A stretch of 64,000 nucleotides of DNA from assembly GCA_035551995.1 (NCBI GenBank), contig DASZME010000061.1:28846-92845 (forward strand), given 5' to 3'. The notes below the pieces were generated by a model that did no database searches, was not told the origin of the DNA, and saw only the letters and a program-made list of their open reading frames with translations. The translations under genes and the position numbers were made by a program. This document shows, in pieces, positions 16,390-24,341 of the stretch (position 1 is its first letter; each line of letters opens with the position of its first letter). The DNA is from RYN-428 sp035551995. Its GTDB lineage: Bacteria > Planctomycetota > Phycisphaerae > Tepidisphaerales > Tepidisphaeraceae.

Positions 16390-17349
16390 ATGGATGCAGA
16401 TGATCGGAATACATCCTCGCCCAATGCCCTGCTCGGGTGGATGGAGTGTATGGCGGACCAGACCCGCCTTCGGTTGCTTCGATTGCTCGAGCGGAATGAA
16501 CTTGGCGTGGCCGACTTGTGCGATGTCATACAATTGCCGCAATCGACGCTGAGCCGGCATCTGAAAATATTACTGGACCAGGGCTGGGCGCGAAATCGAC
16601 GGCAGGGAACCAATAACCTCTATCGCATGGTGCTGGACGAACTGGAGCCGGCGGCGCGACGACTGTGGATTCTCGCCCGCGAGCAAACCGCCTCCTGGAC
16701 GACCGCCGGGCAGGATGAACTTCGGCTGCGAAAGCTTCTGCGCGACAAACAGAGCGACAGCCAGGCATTCTTCGCCGGCGCCGCGGCGCGGTGGGATAAG
16801 CTGCGGGACGAACTGTACGGGCAATCTTTCACGACGACGGCGTTGCTTGCCCTGCTGCCGCCGGGGTGGATCGTGGCGGATTTGGCCTGCGGCACCGGAC
16901 AGGCGGCGGCGGAACTGGCGCCGTGCGTGCGGCAGGTGATCGCGGTGGATAATTCACCTGCAATGCTTAAAGCGGCCCGGCGAAGGACATCTGAGCTTTC
17001 TAACGTCGATCTTCGCCGCGGCGACCTCGAGGCGTTGCCGATCGACGACGATACGTGCGATGCCGCCGTTCTACTCTTGGCTCTGACGTACGTGCATGAT
17101 CCGGCGGCGGTAGCGCGGGAGATGGCGCGGATCATCAAGCCTGGGGGGCGGGCGGCGATCGTCGATCTGCTGCCGCACGATCGGGAGGATTTTCGCGTGC
17201 AGATGGGGCAGGTGCGGGCCGGGATAGGCCTTGAGACAATGGAACGGACACTACGTGACGCTGGTTTTTCGTTGGCCGCGGCCCGGCCGCTGGTTCCTCA
17301 GCATGGCGTTAAAGGGCCGGCGATGTTCATGGCCGTCGCGTCGAAATAA
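16390..17349 (+). CDS. ArsR-family regulator fused to SAM-dependent methyltransferase (SahR-like)
   Basis: Residues about 12-85 form a winged helix-turn-helix of ArsR type (MADQTRLRLLRLLERNELGV, then LPQSTLSRHLKIL). Residues from about 135 onward form a class I methyltransferase with the SAM motif VADLACGTGQAAAELA, the acidic strand end VIAVDNSPAML and the later LLALTYVHDP. It lacks the metal-binding Cys-rich motif of arsenic sensors. It lies 71 bp upstream of ahcY on the same strand. In Proteobacteria the ArsR-type regulator SahR, some forms of which carry a methyltransferase-like domain, responds to S-adenosylhomocysteine and controls methionine-cycle genes. A similar SAH-sensing role is inferred here. 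The ATG at 16390 is the first in this frame after the promoter. Confidence 0.85.
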   Translation: MDADDRNTSSPNALLGWMECMADQTRLRLLRLLERNELGVADLCDVIQLPQSTLSRHLKILLDQGWARNRRQGTNNLYRMVLDELEPAARRLWILAREQTASWTTAGQDELRLRKLLRDKQSDSQAFFAGAAARWDKLRDELYGQSFTTTALLALLPPGWIVADLACGTGQAAAELAPCVRQVIAVDNSPAMLKAARRRTSELSNVDLRRGDLEALPIDDDTCDAAVLLLALTYVHDPAAVAREMARIIKPGGRAAIVDLLPHDREDFRVQMGQVRAGIGLETMERTLRDAGFSLAAARPLVPQHGVKGPAMFMAVASK

Positions 17350-17420
17350 TATCGCGGAAAAAACGGGATTTTGATTTTCTATTCAGCGCCATGGGCGCAA
17401 TTTTAAAGGAGTTTTCAAAC

Positions 17421-18899
17421 ATGACCGCAACGCTCACGCCTCCCAAATCGTCGTCCGCCAAGGGCGGATTGGAATTTAAGGTCGCCGACCTGTCGCTGGC
17501 CGAATGGGGCCGCAAGGAGATCATGCTGGCCGAGCAGGAAATGCCGGGCCTGATGGCGGTTCGCGAGGAATACGCCACGCAGCGACCGCTCAAAGGTTTG
17601 CGGATCATGGGCTCGCTGCACATGACGATTCAGACGGCCGTTTTGATCGAAACGCTCGCGGTGCTCGGCGCGGAAGTGCGCTGGTGCTCGTGCAATATTT
17701 TCAGCACGCAAGATCATGCGGCGGCGGCCGTGGCCGTCGGGCCGAAGGGAACCGTCGAGCATCCGCTGGGCGTTCCGGTCTTCGCATGGAAAGGGGAGAA
17801 CCTGGAAGAATACTGGTGGTGCACCGAGCGGGCGCTGGATTTCGGCCATGGCAAAGGTCCCAACCAGATCGTCGACGACGGCGGCGACGCGACGCTTCTC
17901 ATTCACAAGGGCGTGGAGTTTGAAAAGACCGGGCAAGTCCCTTCGCCGGACACGACGGACAACGAAGAATTCAAGGTCATTCTCGAACTGCTGGCCAAGA
18001 CCGTCCGCGAAACCCCGCAGCGCTGGACCGCGGTCGCCAAGGAGATGCAAGGGGTCAGCGAAGAGACCACCACCGGCGTTCATCGCCTCTACGAAATGCA
18101 AAAGGCCGGAACGCTTCTGTTCCCCGCCATCAACGTCAACGACAGCGTGACCAAGAGCAAGTTCGACAATTTATATGGTTGCCGTCATTCGCTCATCGAC
18201 GGCCTGTTCCGCGCCACCGACGTGATGATCAGCGGCAAGGTCGCCGTCGTCTGCGGATACGGCGACGTGGGCAAAGGGTGCTGCCAAAGTCTTCGCGGCC
18301 AGGGCGCGCGGGTCATCGTCACCGAGGTCGATCCCATCTGCGCACTTCAGGCGGCGATGGAAGGATATCAAGTCCTCACGCTTGAAGACGCGCTCTCCTA
18401 TGCCGACATCTACGTCACCACGACCGGCAACAAGAACATCATCACCGCCGAGCACATGGCCAAGATGAAGGATAAGGCGATCGTCGGCAACATCGGTCAC
18501 TTCGACAATGAAATCGACATGGCCGGTTTGAAGAAGACGAAGGGAATCAAGAATATCAACATCAAGCCGCAGTATGACATGTGGACGTTTGCCGACGGGC
18601 ACAGCGTGTTGATTTTGGCTGAAGGCCGGTTGCTCAACCTGGGTTGCGCGACGGGGCATCCCAGTTTTGTGATGAGCAACTCGTTTACGAATCAAACGAT
18701 CGCGCAGATCGAATTGGCGACGAACAACAAGAAGTATGAAAAGAAGGTTTATGTCCTTCCCAAGCACCTGGACGAAAAAGTCGCCCGGCTGCACCTGGCG
18801 AAAATCGGCGTAAAGCTGACGACGCTGACGAAGGAACAGGCCGATTACATCGGCGTGCCTGTGGAAGGGCCGTATAAGAGCGATCATTATCGGTATTGA
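17421..18899 (+). CDS. ahcY: S-adenosylhomocysteinase
   Basis: AhcY hydrolyses S-adenosylhomocysteine to adenosine and homocysteine in the methionine cycle, using tightly bound NAD. The protein is 492 residues, the long bacterial form. Visible signatures are KGLRIMGSLHMTIQTAVLIE, CNIFSTQDHAAAA, the NAD loop CGYGDVGKGC (about residue 278) and NSFTNQTIAQIEL. The C-terminus KSDHYRY supplies the Lys-x-x-x-Tyr that contacts NAD of the neighbouring subunit. The ATG at 17421 is chosen for its strong AAAGGAG at 9-base spacing. It follows the ArsR-methyltransferase gene and is probably co-regulated with it. Confidence 0.97.
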   Translation: MTATLTPPKSSSAKGGLEFKVADLSLAEWGRKEIMLAEQEMPGLMAVREEYATQRPLKGLRIMGSLHMTIQTAVLIETLAVLGAEVRWCSCNIFSTQDHAAAAVAVGPKGTVEHPLGVPVFAWKGENLEEYWWCTERALDFGHGKGPNQIVDDGGDATLLIHKGVEFEKTGQVPSPDTTDNEEFKVILELLAKTVRETPQRWTAVAKEMQGVSEETTTGVHRLYEMQKAGTLLFPAINVNDSVTKSKFDNLYGCRHSLIDGLFRATDVMISGKVAVVCGYGDVGKGCCQSLRGQGARVIVTEVDPICALQAAMEGYQVLTLEDALSYADIYVTTTGNKNIITAEHMAKMKDKAIVGNIGHFDNEIDMAGLKKTKGIKNINIKPQYDMWTFADGHSVLILAEGRLLNLGCATGHPSFVMSNSFTNQTIAQIELATNNKKYEKKVYVLPKHLDEKVARLHLAKIGVKLTTLTKEQADYIGVPVEGPYKSDHYRY

Positions 18900-19035
18900 T
18901 GCCGGCTGACCGCTGTTCGCCCGCGCGGCCGTGCTCGTCCGCCTCACGGCGGAATGAGAGCGTGCAAACCCCGAGTTTGCGCGAGGCCGTTTGCGGGGCG
19001 ACAAAACGTGCTAAAATGGCCGGTGAGATAATACG

Positions 19036-19740
19036 ATGCAGAGCGCCGATTTCGCCAATTCCTCTTACGACAAAGTTTTCGGAAGTAAGATGGGCTACGA
19101 ATATCTGTTGCGAGCGGATTCGAGGTGTGCCTTGAGCGAAGGAAGCCTGTTTTTCGAAGGGAAAAGTGCCGTTCAGCAAGCGCCTCATAAAGTGACTCGC
19201 CGGCTCGCGGAGTTGGAGATTCCATATGCTGTCGTCGGTGGCATGGCTCTCTCGCACCACGGTTTTCCGCGCTTTACCGACGACGTTAATTTGCTCGTAT
19301 CCCAGGAGGGATTGCGCGAAATCCATGCCAACTTAGACGGTCTTGGTTATTTACCGCCGTTATCAGGAAGCAAGCACTTGCGCGATACGGAAGTCGGCGT
19401 CAAAATCGAATTCCTCATCACAGGGCAATTCCCCGGCGACGGTAAGCCCAAGCCCGTCGCGTTTCCTGATCCCCAAAAACCATACGTCGCCGATTCTGAT
19501 GGAATCCGATATTTAAAGCTTCCACTACTTGTCGAATTAAAGTTAGCCTCGGGCATGACAAATCCTGGACGAATCAAAGATCTCGGTGACGTACAGGAAC
19601 TGATTAAGGTCCTCGGATTAGCGGAAGACTTCGCCGAGCGCCTTAACCCATATGTGCGTCCAAAATATCGCGAGCTTTGGCAGGGATCACAAAATGCCGA
19701 AGAACCGGGAGAACCATCTGCCGGCGATCGCTCCGGCTGA
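19036..19740 (+). CDS. Nucleotidyltransferase-fold protein (AbiEii/DUF6036-like)
   Basis: The central part reads YAVVGGMALSHHGFPRFTDD, a nucleotidyltransferase signature (GG...D-D) found in MNT-type antitoxins and AbiEii-like proteins. It is followed by a helical region with DLGDVQELIKVLGL. The acidic metal ligands (TDDVNLLV, then VKIEFLI) are at least partly present. The first 55 residues are not family-like, so a later start is possible. No HEPN or AbiEi partner is adjacent: upstream is ahcY, and downstream is a small unconvincing frame. A TAAAAT element 21 bases before the ATG may be its -10. The function is unknown. Confidence 0.65.
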   Translation: MQSADFANSSYDKVFGSKMGYEYLLRADSRCALSEGSLFFEGKSAVQQAPHKVTRRLAELEIPYAVVGGMALSHHGFPRFTDDVNLLVSQEGLREIHANLDGLGYLPPLSGSKHLRDTEVGVKIEFLITGQFPGDGKPKPVAFPDPQKPYVADSDGIRYLKLPLLVELKLASGMTNPGRIKDLGDVQELIKVLGLAEDFAERLNPYVRPKYRELWQGSQNAEEPGEPSAGDRSG

Positions 19741-19787
19741 TGTCGTCGGGCGGGTGTTACGGTTCAGGGAAGAGTACCGACGACATC
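19739..19787. repeat. Hairpin at the nucleotidyltransferase stop codon
   Basis: Arm gatgtcgtcgg (19739-19749) and arm ccgacgacatc (19777-19787) are perfect reverse complements with a 27-base loop, starting in the stop codon of the preceding gene. No T run follows, so it is not a standard terminator. It may stabilise the 3' end of the message. Confidence 0.5.
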
Positions 19788-19886
19788 GATATGTTCGGCG
19801 CCGCGCCGTTCAAATTCGATTGAACCGCCGAGCGCGACGTAGTTCTTGATGGAGACACCGCTGCGCATAATTGGAAGAAGCATCCA

Positions 19887-21104
19887 ATGCCTATTCTAGT
19901 GACCGACCAAACGCAACGTGTCGAGCAATCCGCACCGGCTTTATCCGCGTCCGATCCGCGCTGGAGCAAGGGTCATATCCGAGTGCTTGACGGGCTGCGG
20001 GGCTGTGCCGTGCTTTCGGTCATGGCTTACCATTTTCTGGCGCCGGAGCTTTCGAGGCCGGCGACGGGATTTGCCCGGCACATCCAGAATTTTTTCGCCG
20101 TCGGATGGTGCGGCGTCGATCTGTTTTTCGTCCTCAGCGGGTTTCTCATCACCGGGATTCTCCTGGACGCCAAGGGCCATTCGAAAACATATTTCGAGAG
20201 CTTTTACGTTCGGCGTATTCTGCGCATCTTTCCGCTGTATTACGGGGTGATTTTGCTGGTCGCGATCGGCCGCCACTCGCCCGCCGTCAGCGATTTTTTT
20301 GGATTTGGAGACGTCACGGCGTCGCTTGGCTGGATGGCCGCGTTCTTGTCGAACTTCGTCATGTCCATCCGGCATAACAAAAACGCCTTCGGACCCATGG
20401 GCCATTTCTGGTCGCTGGCGGTCGAAGAACATTTTTACATGATCTGGCCCGCCCTCGTCTGGCTCTGCACGCGTCGGGGGCTGGCGATCGCGTGCGTTTC
20501 GTTTGTCGTCGGCGCCTTTCTCCTTCGCACCGGATTGGCGTTCCATAATCACACCACCTACGCGACTTATCTTTTGTCCCCTTGCCGGGTCGACGGCCTG
20601 GCGATGGGAGCACTCATGGCCTTGATCGTACGCAGCCATCTGAGCGTCGATCTGGTTCGCAAGTGGGCATGGACGCTGGGCGTTCCCAGCCTGCTCCTGA
20701 TTATCGCGTTGGGCTTTCGCGGCGGCGGCAGCGGCGGCTTTAGCCATTATGGCCGGGCGATGACCACCGGGGGGTTTTCGCTGTTCGCCATTTTATTCGC
20801 CAGCGTGATCGCGCTTGTGGTTTCGGCGCCGCCCAACGCTGGCGGCCGGGTGTTTCTGGAATGGGCGCCGTTAAGATCCGTCGGGCGATATAGCTTCGCG
20901 ATGTACATCTTCCACTTGCTGTGCCTGCGCCCGTTCACGCTGCTCTTTCCCATCAAAGGTCTCGGCCACATGCTGCACTCGACCAATCTCGGCATCTTCG
21001 CGTTCGCGATCCTCGCGTCGCTTGCCACCTATGGCCTGGCGATGTTGAGCTGGTATTGCTACGAACAAAATTTCCTTCGCCTCAAGCGTCTGTTTCCGTA
21101 TTAG
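19887..21104 (+). CDS. Membrane acyltransferase, acyltransferase-3 family
   Basis: This 405-residue protein has about ten hydrophobic segments. Characteristic family motifs are RVLDGLRGCAVLSVMAYHF, with the catalytic-type His, then GWCGVDLFFVLSGFLITGIL, FYVRRILRIFPLYY and HFWSLAVEEHFYMIWP. Such enzymes transfer acyl groups, often acetyl, to sugars on the periplasmic or outer face of the membrane. It is separate from the polysaccharide locus but related in type to four acyltransferases there. The family C repeat begins right at its stop codon. Confidence 0.9.
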   Translation: MPILVTDQTQRVEQSAPALSASDPRWSKGHIRVLDGLRGCAVLSVMAYHFLAPELSRPATGFARHIQNFFAVGWCGVDLFFVLSGFLITGILLDAKGHSKTYFESFYVRRILRIFPLYYGVILLVAIGRHSPAVSDFFGFGDVTASLGWMAAFLSNFVMSIRHNKNAFGPMGHFWSLAVEEHFYMIWPALVWLCTRRGLAIACVSFVVGAFLLRTGLAFHNHTTYATYLLSPCRVDGLAMGALMALIVRSHLSVDLVRKWAWTLGVPSLLLIIALGFRGGGSGGFSHYGRAMTTGGFSLFAILFASVIALVVSAPPNAGGRVFLEWAPLRSVGRYSFAMYIFHLLCLRPFTLLFPIKGLGHMLHSTNLGIFAFAILASLATYGLAMLSWYCYEQNFLRLKRLFPY

Positions 21105-21107
21105 AGC

Positions 21108-21190
21108 GTTTCTCAAGTTGGCGTAGCGAACTTCCGTCGCGGAACACGCCTCGCAAGCGGGGCCCCTATAATAAACGCCGACACGCTATA
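21108..21190. repeat. Family C MITE-like palindromic repeat, copy 2 (inverted)
   Basis: Read on the minus strand this aligns with the elements at 8352-8450 and 28325-28430: core ggggccccgcttgcgaggcg, upstream gcgttt, downstream gttcgc and the end tgagaaacgct. It lies directly behind the acyltransferase gene. The next 158 bases, up to 21348, show no gene. Confidence 0.65.
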
Positions 21191-21348
21191 GCGGCCTAGA
21201 AGATGTTCTGAAAAATTCCCGTTAGCGATACCCCGAACCGCCGAGATAGACGGAGAGAAAGAGACGAGAAGAGTCCGACCCCGGCGTGGAATGCATTTCT
21301 GATTCTCTCTTTTTCTTCTCTGCGACTTGACGTCGGCGAACTTGGTCT

Positions 21349-24285
21349 TCATTGAATCCGCAAGCCGCGCGGCAGACTTTCTCCAAACACAATCCGCTGT
21401 TCCTCGGCCTCCAGCTCTCCTCCCTCCCGCACAAGTTGGCGATAACGGTCGGCCACCCCGTGTTCGATCATCCAGTTCAACGCGGACTCGCGCGCTTCAT
21501 CGGAAACGTCGCGATACCGGTCCCCCGTCCGGCGGCAGAGCTGCATGATCGCGAAGGCGTTTTTTTCGACCGATTTACCGGCGGAAATCAGGCGATGGGC
21601 CCACGCTTCGGCGACGCCGGAATCGACCAGCGCGTTGAGCGGGCCGTACATCGGCACGCGAGCGCCAATGCGGCCGATCGCAAATAGCTGCGCGTCGCGC
21701 ACGCTGGCGATTTCCTCTCGCGCCAACCGCTCGAGGAGCATGGCGCCGATCTCAAGTTTCCTGGCCGGCGCCAGAAGCTCCAGCGAACCCAGAACGCGCC
21801 AGACCTCGGCGGATTCGTGCGGGCCGAACTCGAAGATTCCCTTGCGCCCGCGCACGTTCGATCCGGCCTTGCGCAGATACATCCGCCAGTCGGCGATCAG
21901 CGGGTCGGCGAGAGTTCGCTGCTGACCGGCCGTCATCCCCCCCGCAAGCCGCCGCCACAGGATCCACCATTCGGCGCGAATGCTTTCGTTCTTCGGATGG
22001 ATGACGCCGGCGGTAAACAGCTTCCAGGTTTGGCTCACCCGCCAATCGTCGGCGGCGAGGCCGTAGCCGGGACGAAGACAATATCCCGCCAGGTTGAGCC
22101 ATCGCGTCTCGGACGTGTCGGACAGGCGCCGGCTCGATTCGACCTCCATCAGCGTTTCCCACATGCTCCGCAAAAAAGTGGGAGGCCAATCGTTGCGGCC
22201 GATTCCGCTCGATTCCTCCAATTTCTTGACGAGCGATTCGGGACGCCCGACGGCGCCGGGGCGAAACGTGGCGGCGATGCGCGAACGGGCGTCGGCTACG
22301 ATCCGATCGTCCAGTACCCCCTCGGCTTCTCCTGCTCCCTGGTGAGCCGAAAAATCGGCGCGCGTGGCCGATCTTACGTCAAACTGCAATCGCCAGGTTC
22401 GATCTCCCTTTACTTCCGCGCACCAGATATCGAGCGTTCCGATCTCGGTAAGCTTCGCGTGCAGGCGTACCTGAACCGAATCGGCCGTTGCTTTTTTTCC
22501 CGATTGCAGCACGGTGCGGATCGGCGCCAGGGCCGTCATTTGTTCGGGATCGACGGCGACCCGTTCCCCCGGCGCATCGGTCGTCCGCACGCTCGAAGCA
22601 TAGAGCGGAAATTCCACCGGCTGGCGGATCAAAAGTTCAAATGTTCGATTCAGTAGATCGACCGTCTGCCCCTCTTCCACGCCCGCCGGAACAAGGCAGA
22701 TCGCCGGCGCCGCCGAACGTGTTTGCGTCGGGGCGGCGCCGCCCGCTTCTTCGGCTTCCACGCCGATGTAGTACGAGTGCGCAAGTCCGCCGGAAATCCG
22801 CACGCCATGTCCGCGCCGCACGATGCCGTAATACGCAGCTCCCCGCGCCACGGCTAAGTCCAGTCGATCGTTTTCGAGAACGTGCGGACGCCACTTTTCA
22901 GCCGTCGAATCGCCCGCGTTCTTATCGCCGGAGAACCATGACGCCATCACGTCCAACAATCGCTCTCGCAAGACCGGCGATTCAAAGAGACCCCCGTTGA
23001 ACAAAATCAGGTCGGGTCGCGCGGGATCATGATCGACCGGCGCGGCATCGCCGGGGCGGGCCCCGGCGTTTCTATGAGCCGTCAGAAAAGCGGCCAAATA
23101 TCGCGTAATCGCGGCGTCGCGCGCATAGGGTAGCCCGAATTCCTGAAAACCCGATCGTCGCGAGCTCGGCTTCTCCTCCAGCCCCGCGCGCGGGAGAAAT
23201 CCTTCAAGCAAAAGATCGTGAATCTCCTCGCGCGACAACTCGATCTGCGCCGAACCGCCGACCAATTTCGATCCGCCGGCGCCGATATTGATGACCATCC
23301 GTTCCGGCGGATTCTTGCCCAGCAATGTTTCCTTGGCCACCCGGCTGTTCCGCACCAGCGGCCCCCATTGATGCGCCGCCAACTTCCGCCCCAGCTTCCG
23401 CTCGACATGATGAGCGATGGCCAGATCAAGATTATCGCCGCCCAGGATCAGATGCTCGCCCACGGCCACGCGGTGAAACAGAACCTTTCCTTCGCCGGCC
23501 GAACGCACCTGAATGAGCGTGAAATCCGTGGTCCCTCCGCCGATGTCACATACCAGAATTTTCCACCCGGGTCTCACGCTCTTTTCCCACTTGTCGCCCC
23601 GCGAATCGATCCACGCGTAAAACGCCGCCTGTGGCTCCTCGACTAAAACCACATGAATCAATCCCGCGGTTTTGGCGGCTTGAACGGTCAGCTCGCGCGC
23701 CACTTCATCGAACGAGGCGGGAACGGTCAGAACGATATCCTGTTCGGCCATCGGATGATCCGGAAAATGATGATCCCAGGCGCCGCGAAGGTGCGCGAGA
23801 TATCGCGCGCTGACCTGCACCGGCGAAAGCCGTTGTACATCCGCCGCCCCATGCCACGGCAGCAAGCCCGCCGTCCGATCGACCCCCGAATGCGACAGCC
23901 ATGATTTCGCCGAGACGACCAGCCGCCCCGGCGCCGCCGCGCCGTGATCGCGCGCGTAGGCGCCGACCGCATAGGCCGGGTCGTCCGTGCTCCAGGGCAA
24001 ACGCAACGATCCTTCCGCCCGTTCGCCGTCGCTGGCTTCATAATGAAATGAAGGGAGCGTCTGGCGCGATTCGACGGTGGCCGGCGCGACGAGTTGAGCG
24101 ATGGCGAAATCGCGCACGATCCACTTCTTCTCGCTCGTATCGACGTACGCCAGCGCGGAGTTGGTGGTGCCAAGATCGAAGCCGATCAGGAATCGGCTTG
24201 GAGCGTCGATGTCGGGTGAGTCGGCCACGGTGGTGTCTTTTTGAAAGCGGTTATCGGCGGCGCCGAGCGGGTTCGACGCGGTCAT
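21349..24285 (-). CDS. Large Hsp70-like protein with C-terminal helical extension
   Basis: The protein is 978 residues. Residues about 30-510 form an Hsp70/actin-type ATPase with phosphate-1 loop IGFDLGTTNSALAY, phosphate-2 loop LVCDIGGGTTDFTLI and the adenosine-site strand LILFNGGLFESPVLRERL. A beta-rich region (about 540-670) takes the place of the usual substrate-binding domain. The last 300 residues (from about GRPESLVKKLEE) are mostly helical and absent from DnaK. I think they match the DUF3731-type extension, but cannot confirm it. It lies 56 bp downstream of a second Hsp70-like gene with which it shares the ATPase and beta region, so the pair is probably co-transcribed. No DnaJ or GrpE gene is nearby. 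The clients are unknown. Confidence 0.88.
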   Translation of the reverse strand: MTASNPLGAADNRFQKDTTVADSPDIDAPSRFLIGFDLGTTNSALAYVDTSEKKWIVRDFAIAQLVAPATVESRQTLPSFHYEASDGERAEGSLRLPWSTDDPAYAVGAYARDHGAAAPGRLVVSAKSWLSHSGVDRTAGLLPWHGAADVQRLSPVQVSARYLAHLRGAWDHHFPDHPMAEQDIVLTVPASFDEVARELTVQAAKTAGLIHVVLVEEPQAAFYAWIDSRGDKWEKSVRPGWKILVCDIGGGTTDFTLIQVRSAGEGKVLFHRVAVGEHLILGGDNLDLAIAHHVERKLGRKLAAHQWGPLVRNSRVAKETLLGKNPPERMVINIGAGGSKLVGGSAQIELSREEIHDLLLEGFLPRAGLEEKPSSRRSGFQEFGLPYARDAAITRYLAAFLTAHRNAGARPGDAAPVDHDPARPDLILFNGGLFESPVLRERLLDVMASWFSGDKNAGDSTAEKWRPHVLENDRLDLAVARGAAYYGIVRRGHGVRISGGLAHSYYIGVEAEEAGGAAPTQTRSAAPAICLVPAGVEEGQTVDLLNRTFELLIRQPVEFPLYASSVRTTDAPGERVAVDPEQMTALAPIRTVLQSGKKATADSVQVRLHAKLTEIGTLDIWCAEVKGDRTWRLQFDVRSATRADFSAHQGAGEAEGVLDDRIVADARSRIAATFRPGAVGRPESLVKKLEESSGIGRNDWPPTFLRSMWETLMEVESSRRLSDTSETRWLNLAGYCLRPGYGLAADDWRVSQTWKLFTAGVIHPKNESIRAEWWILWRRLAGGMTAGQQRTLADPLIADWRMYLRKAGSNVRGRKGIFEFGPHESAEVWRVLGSLELLAPARKLEIGAMLLERLAREEIASVRDAQLFAIGRIGARVPMYGPLNALVDSGVAEAWAHRLISAGKSVEKNAFAIMQLCRRTGDRYRDVSDEARESALNWMIEHGVADRYRQLVREGGELEAEEQRIVFGESLPRGLRIQ

Positions 24286-24341
24286 CGATCATCCCGTTTT
24301 TGTTCGGATCTCGCTTTTGAAATTGTTTGAGATTTGAGATT

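Noticed and set aside
18900..19035. GC-rich hairpin segments after ahcY as a terminator or family C copy
   Set aside because: The stem tccgcc/ggcgga is short with no T run, and the gaggccgtttgcggggcg piece matches family C only over part of the core.
19652..19849. 65-codon plus-strand frame behind the nucleotidyltransferase gene
   Set aside because: It overlaps that gene, is very Arg-rich and shows no recognisable domain; considered as a partner protein but not supportable.
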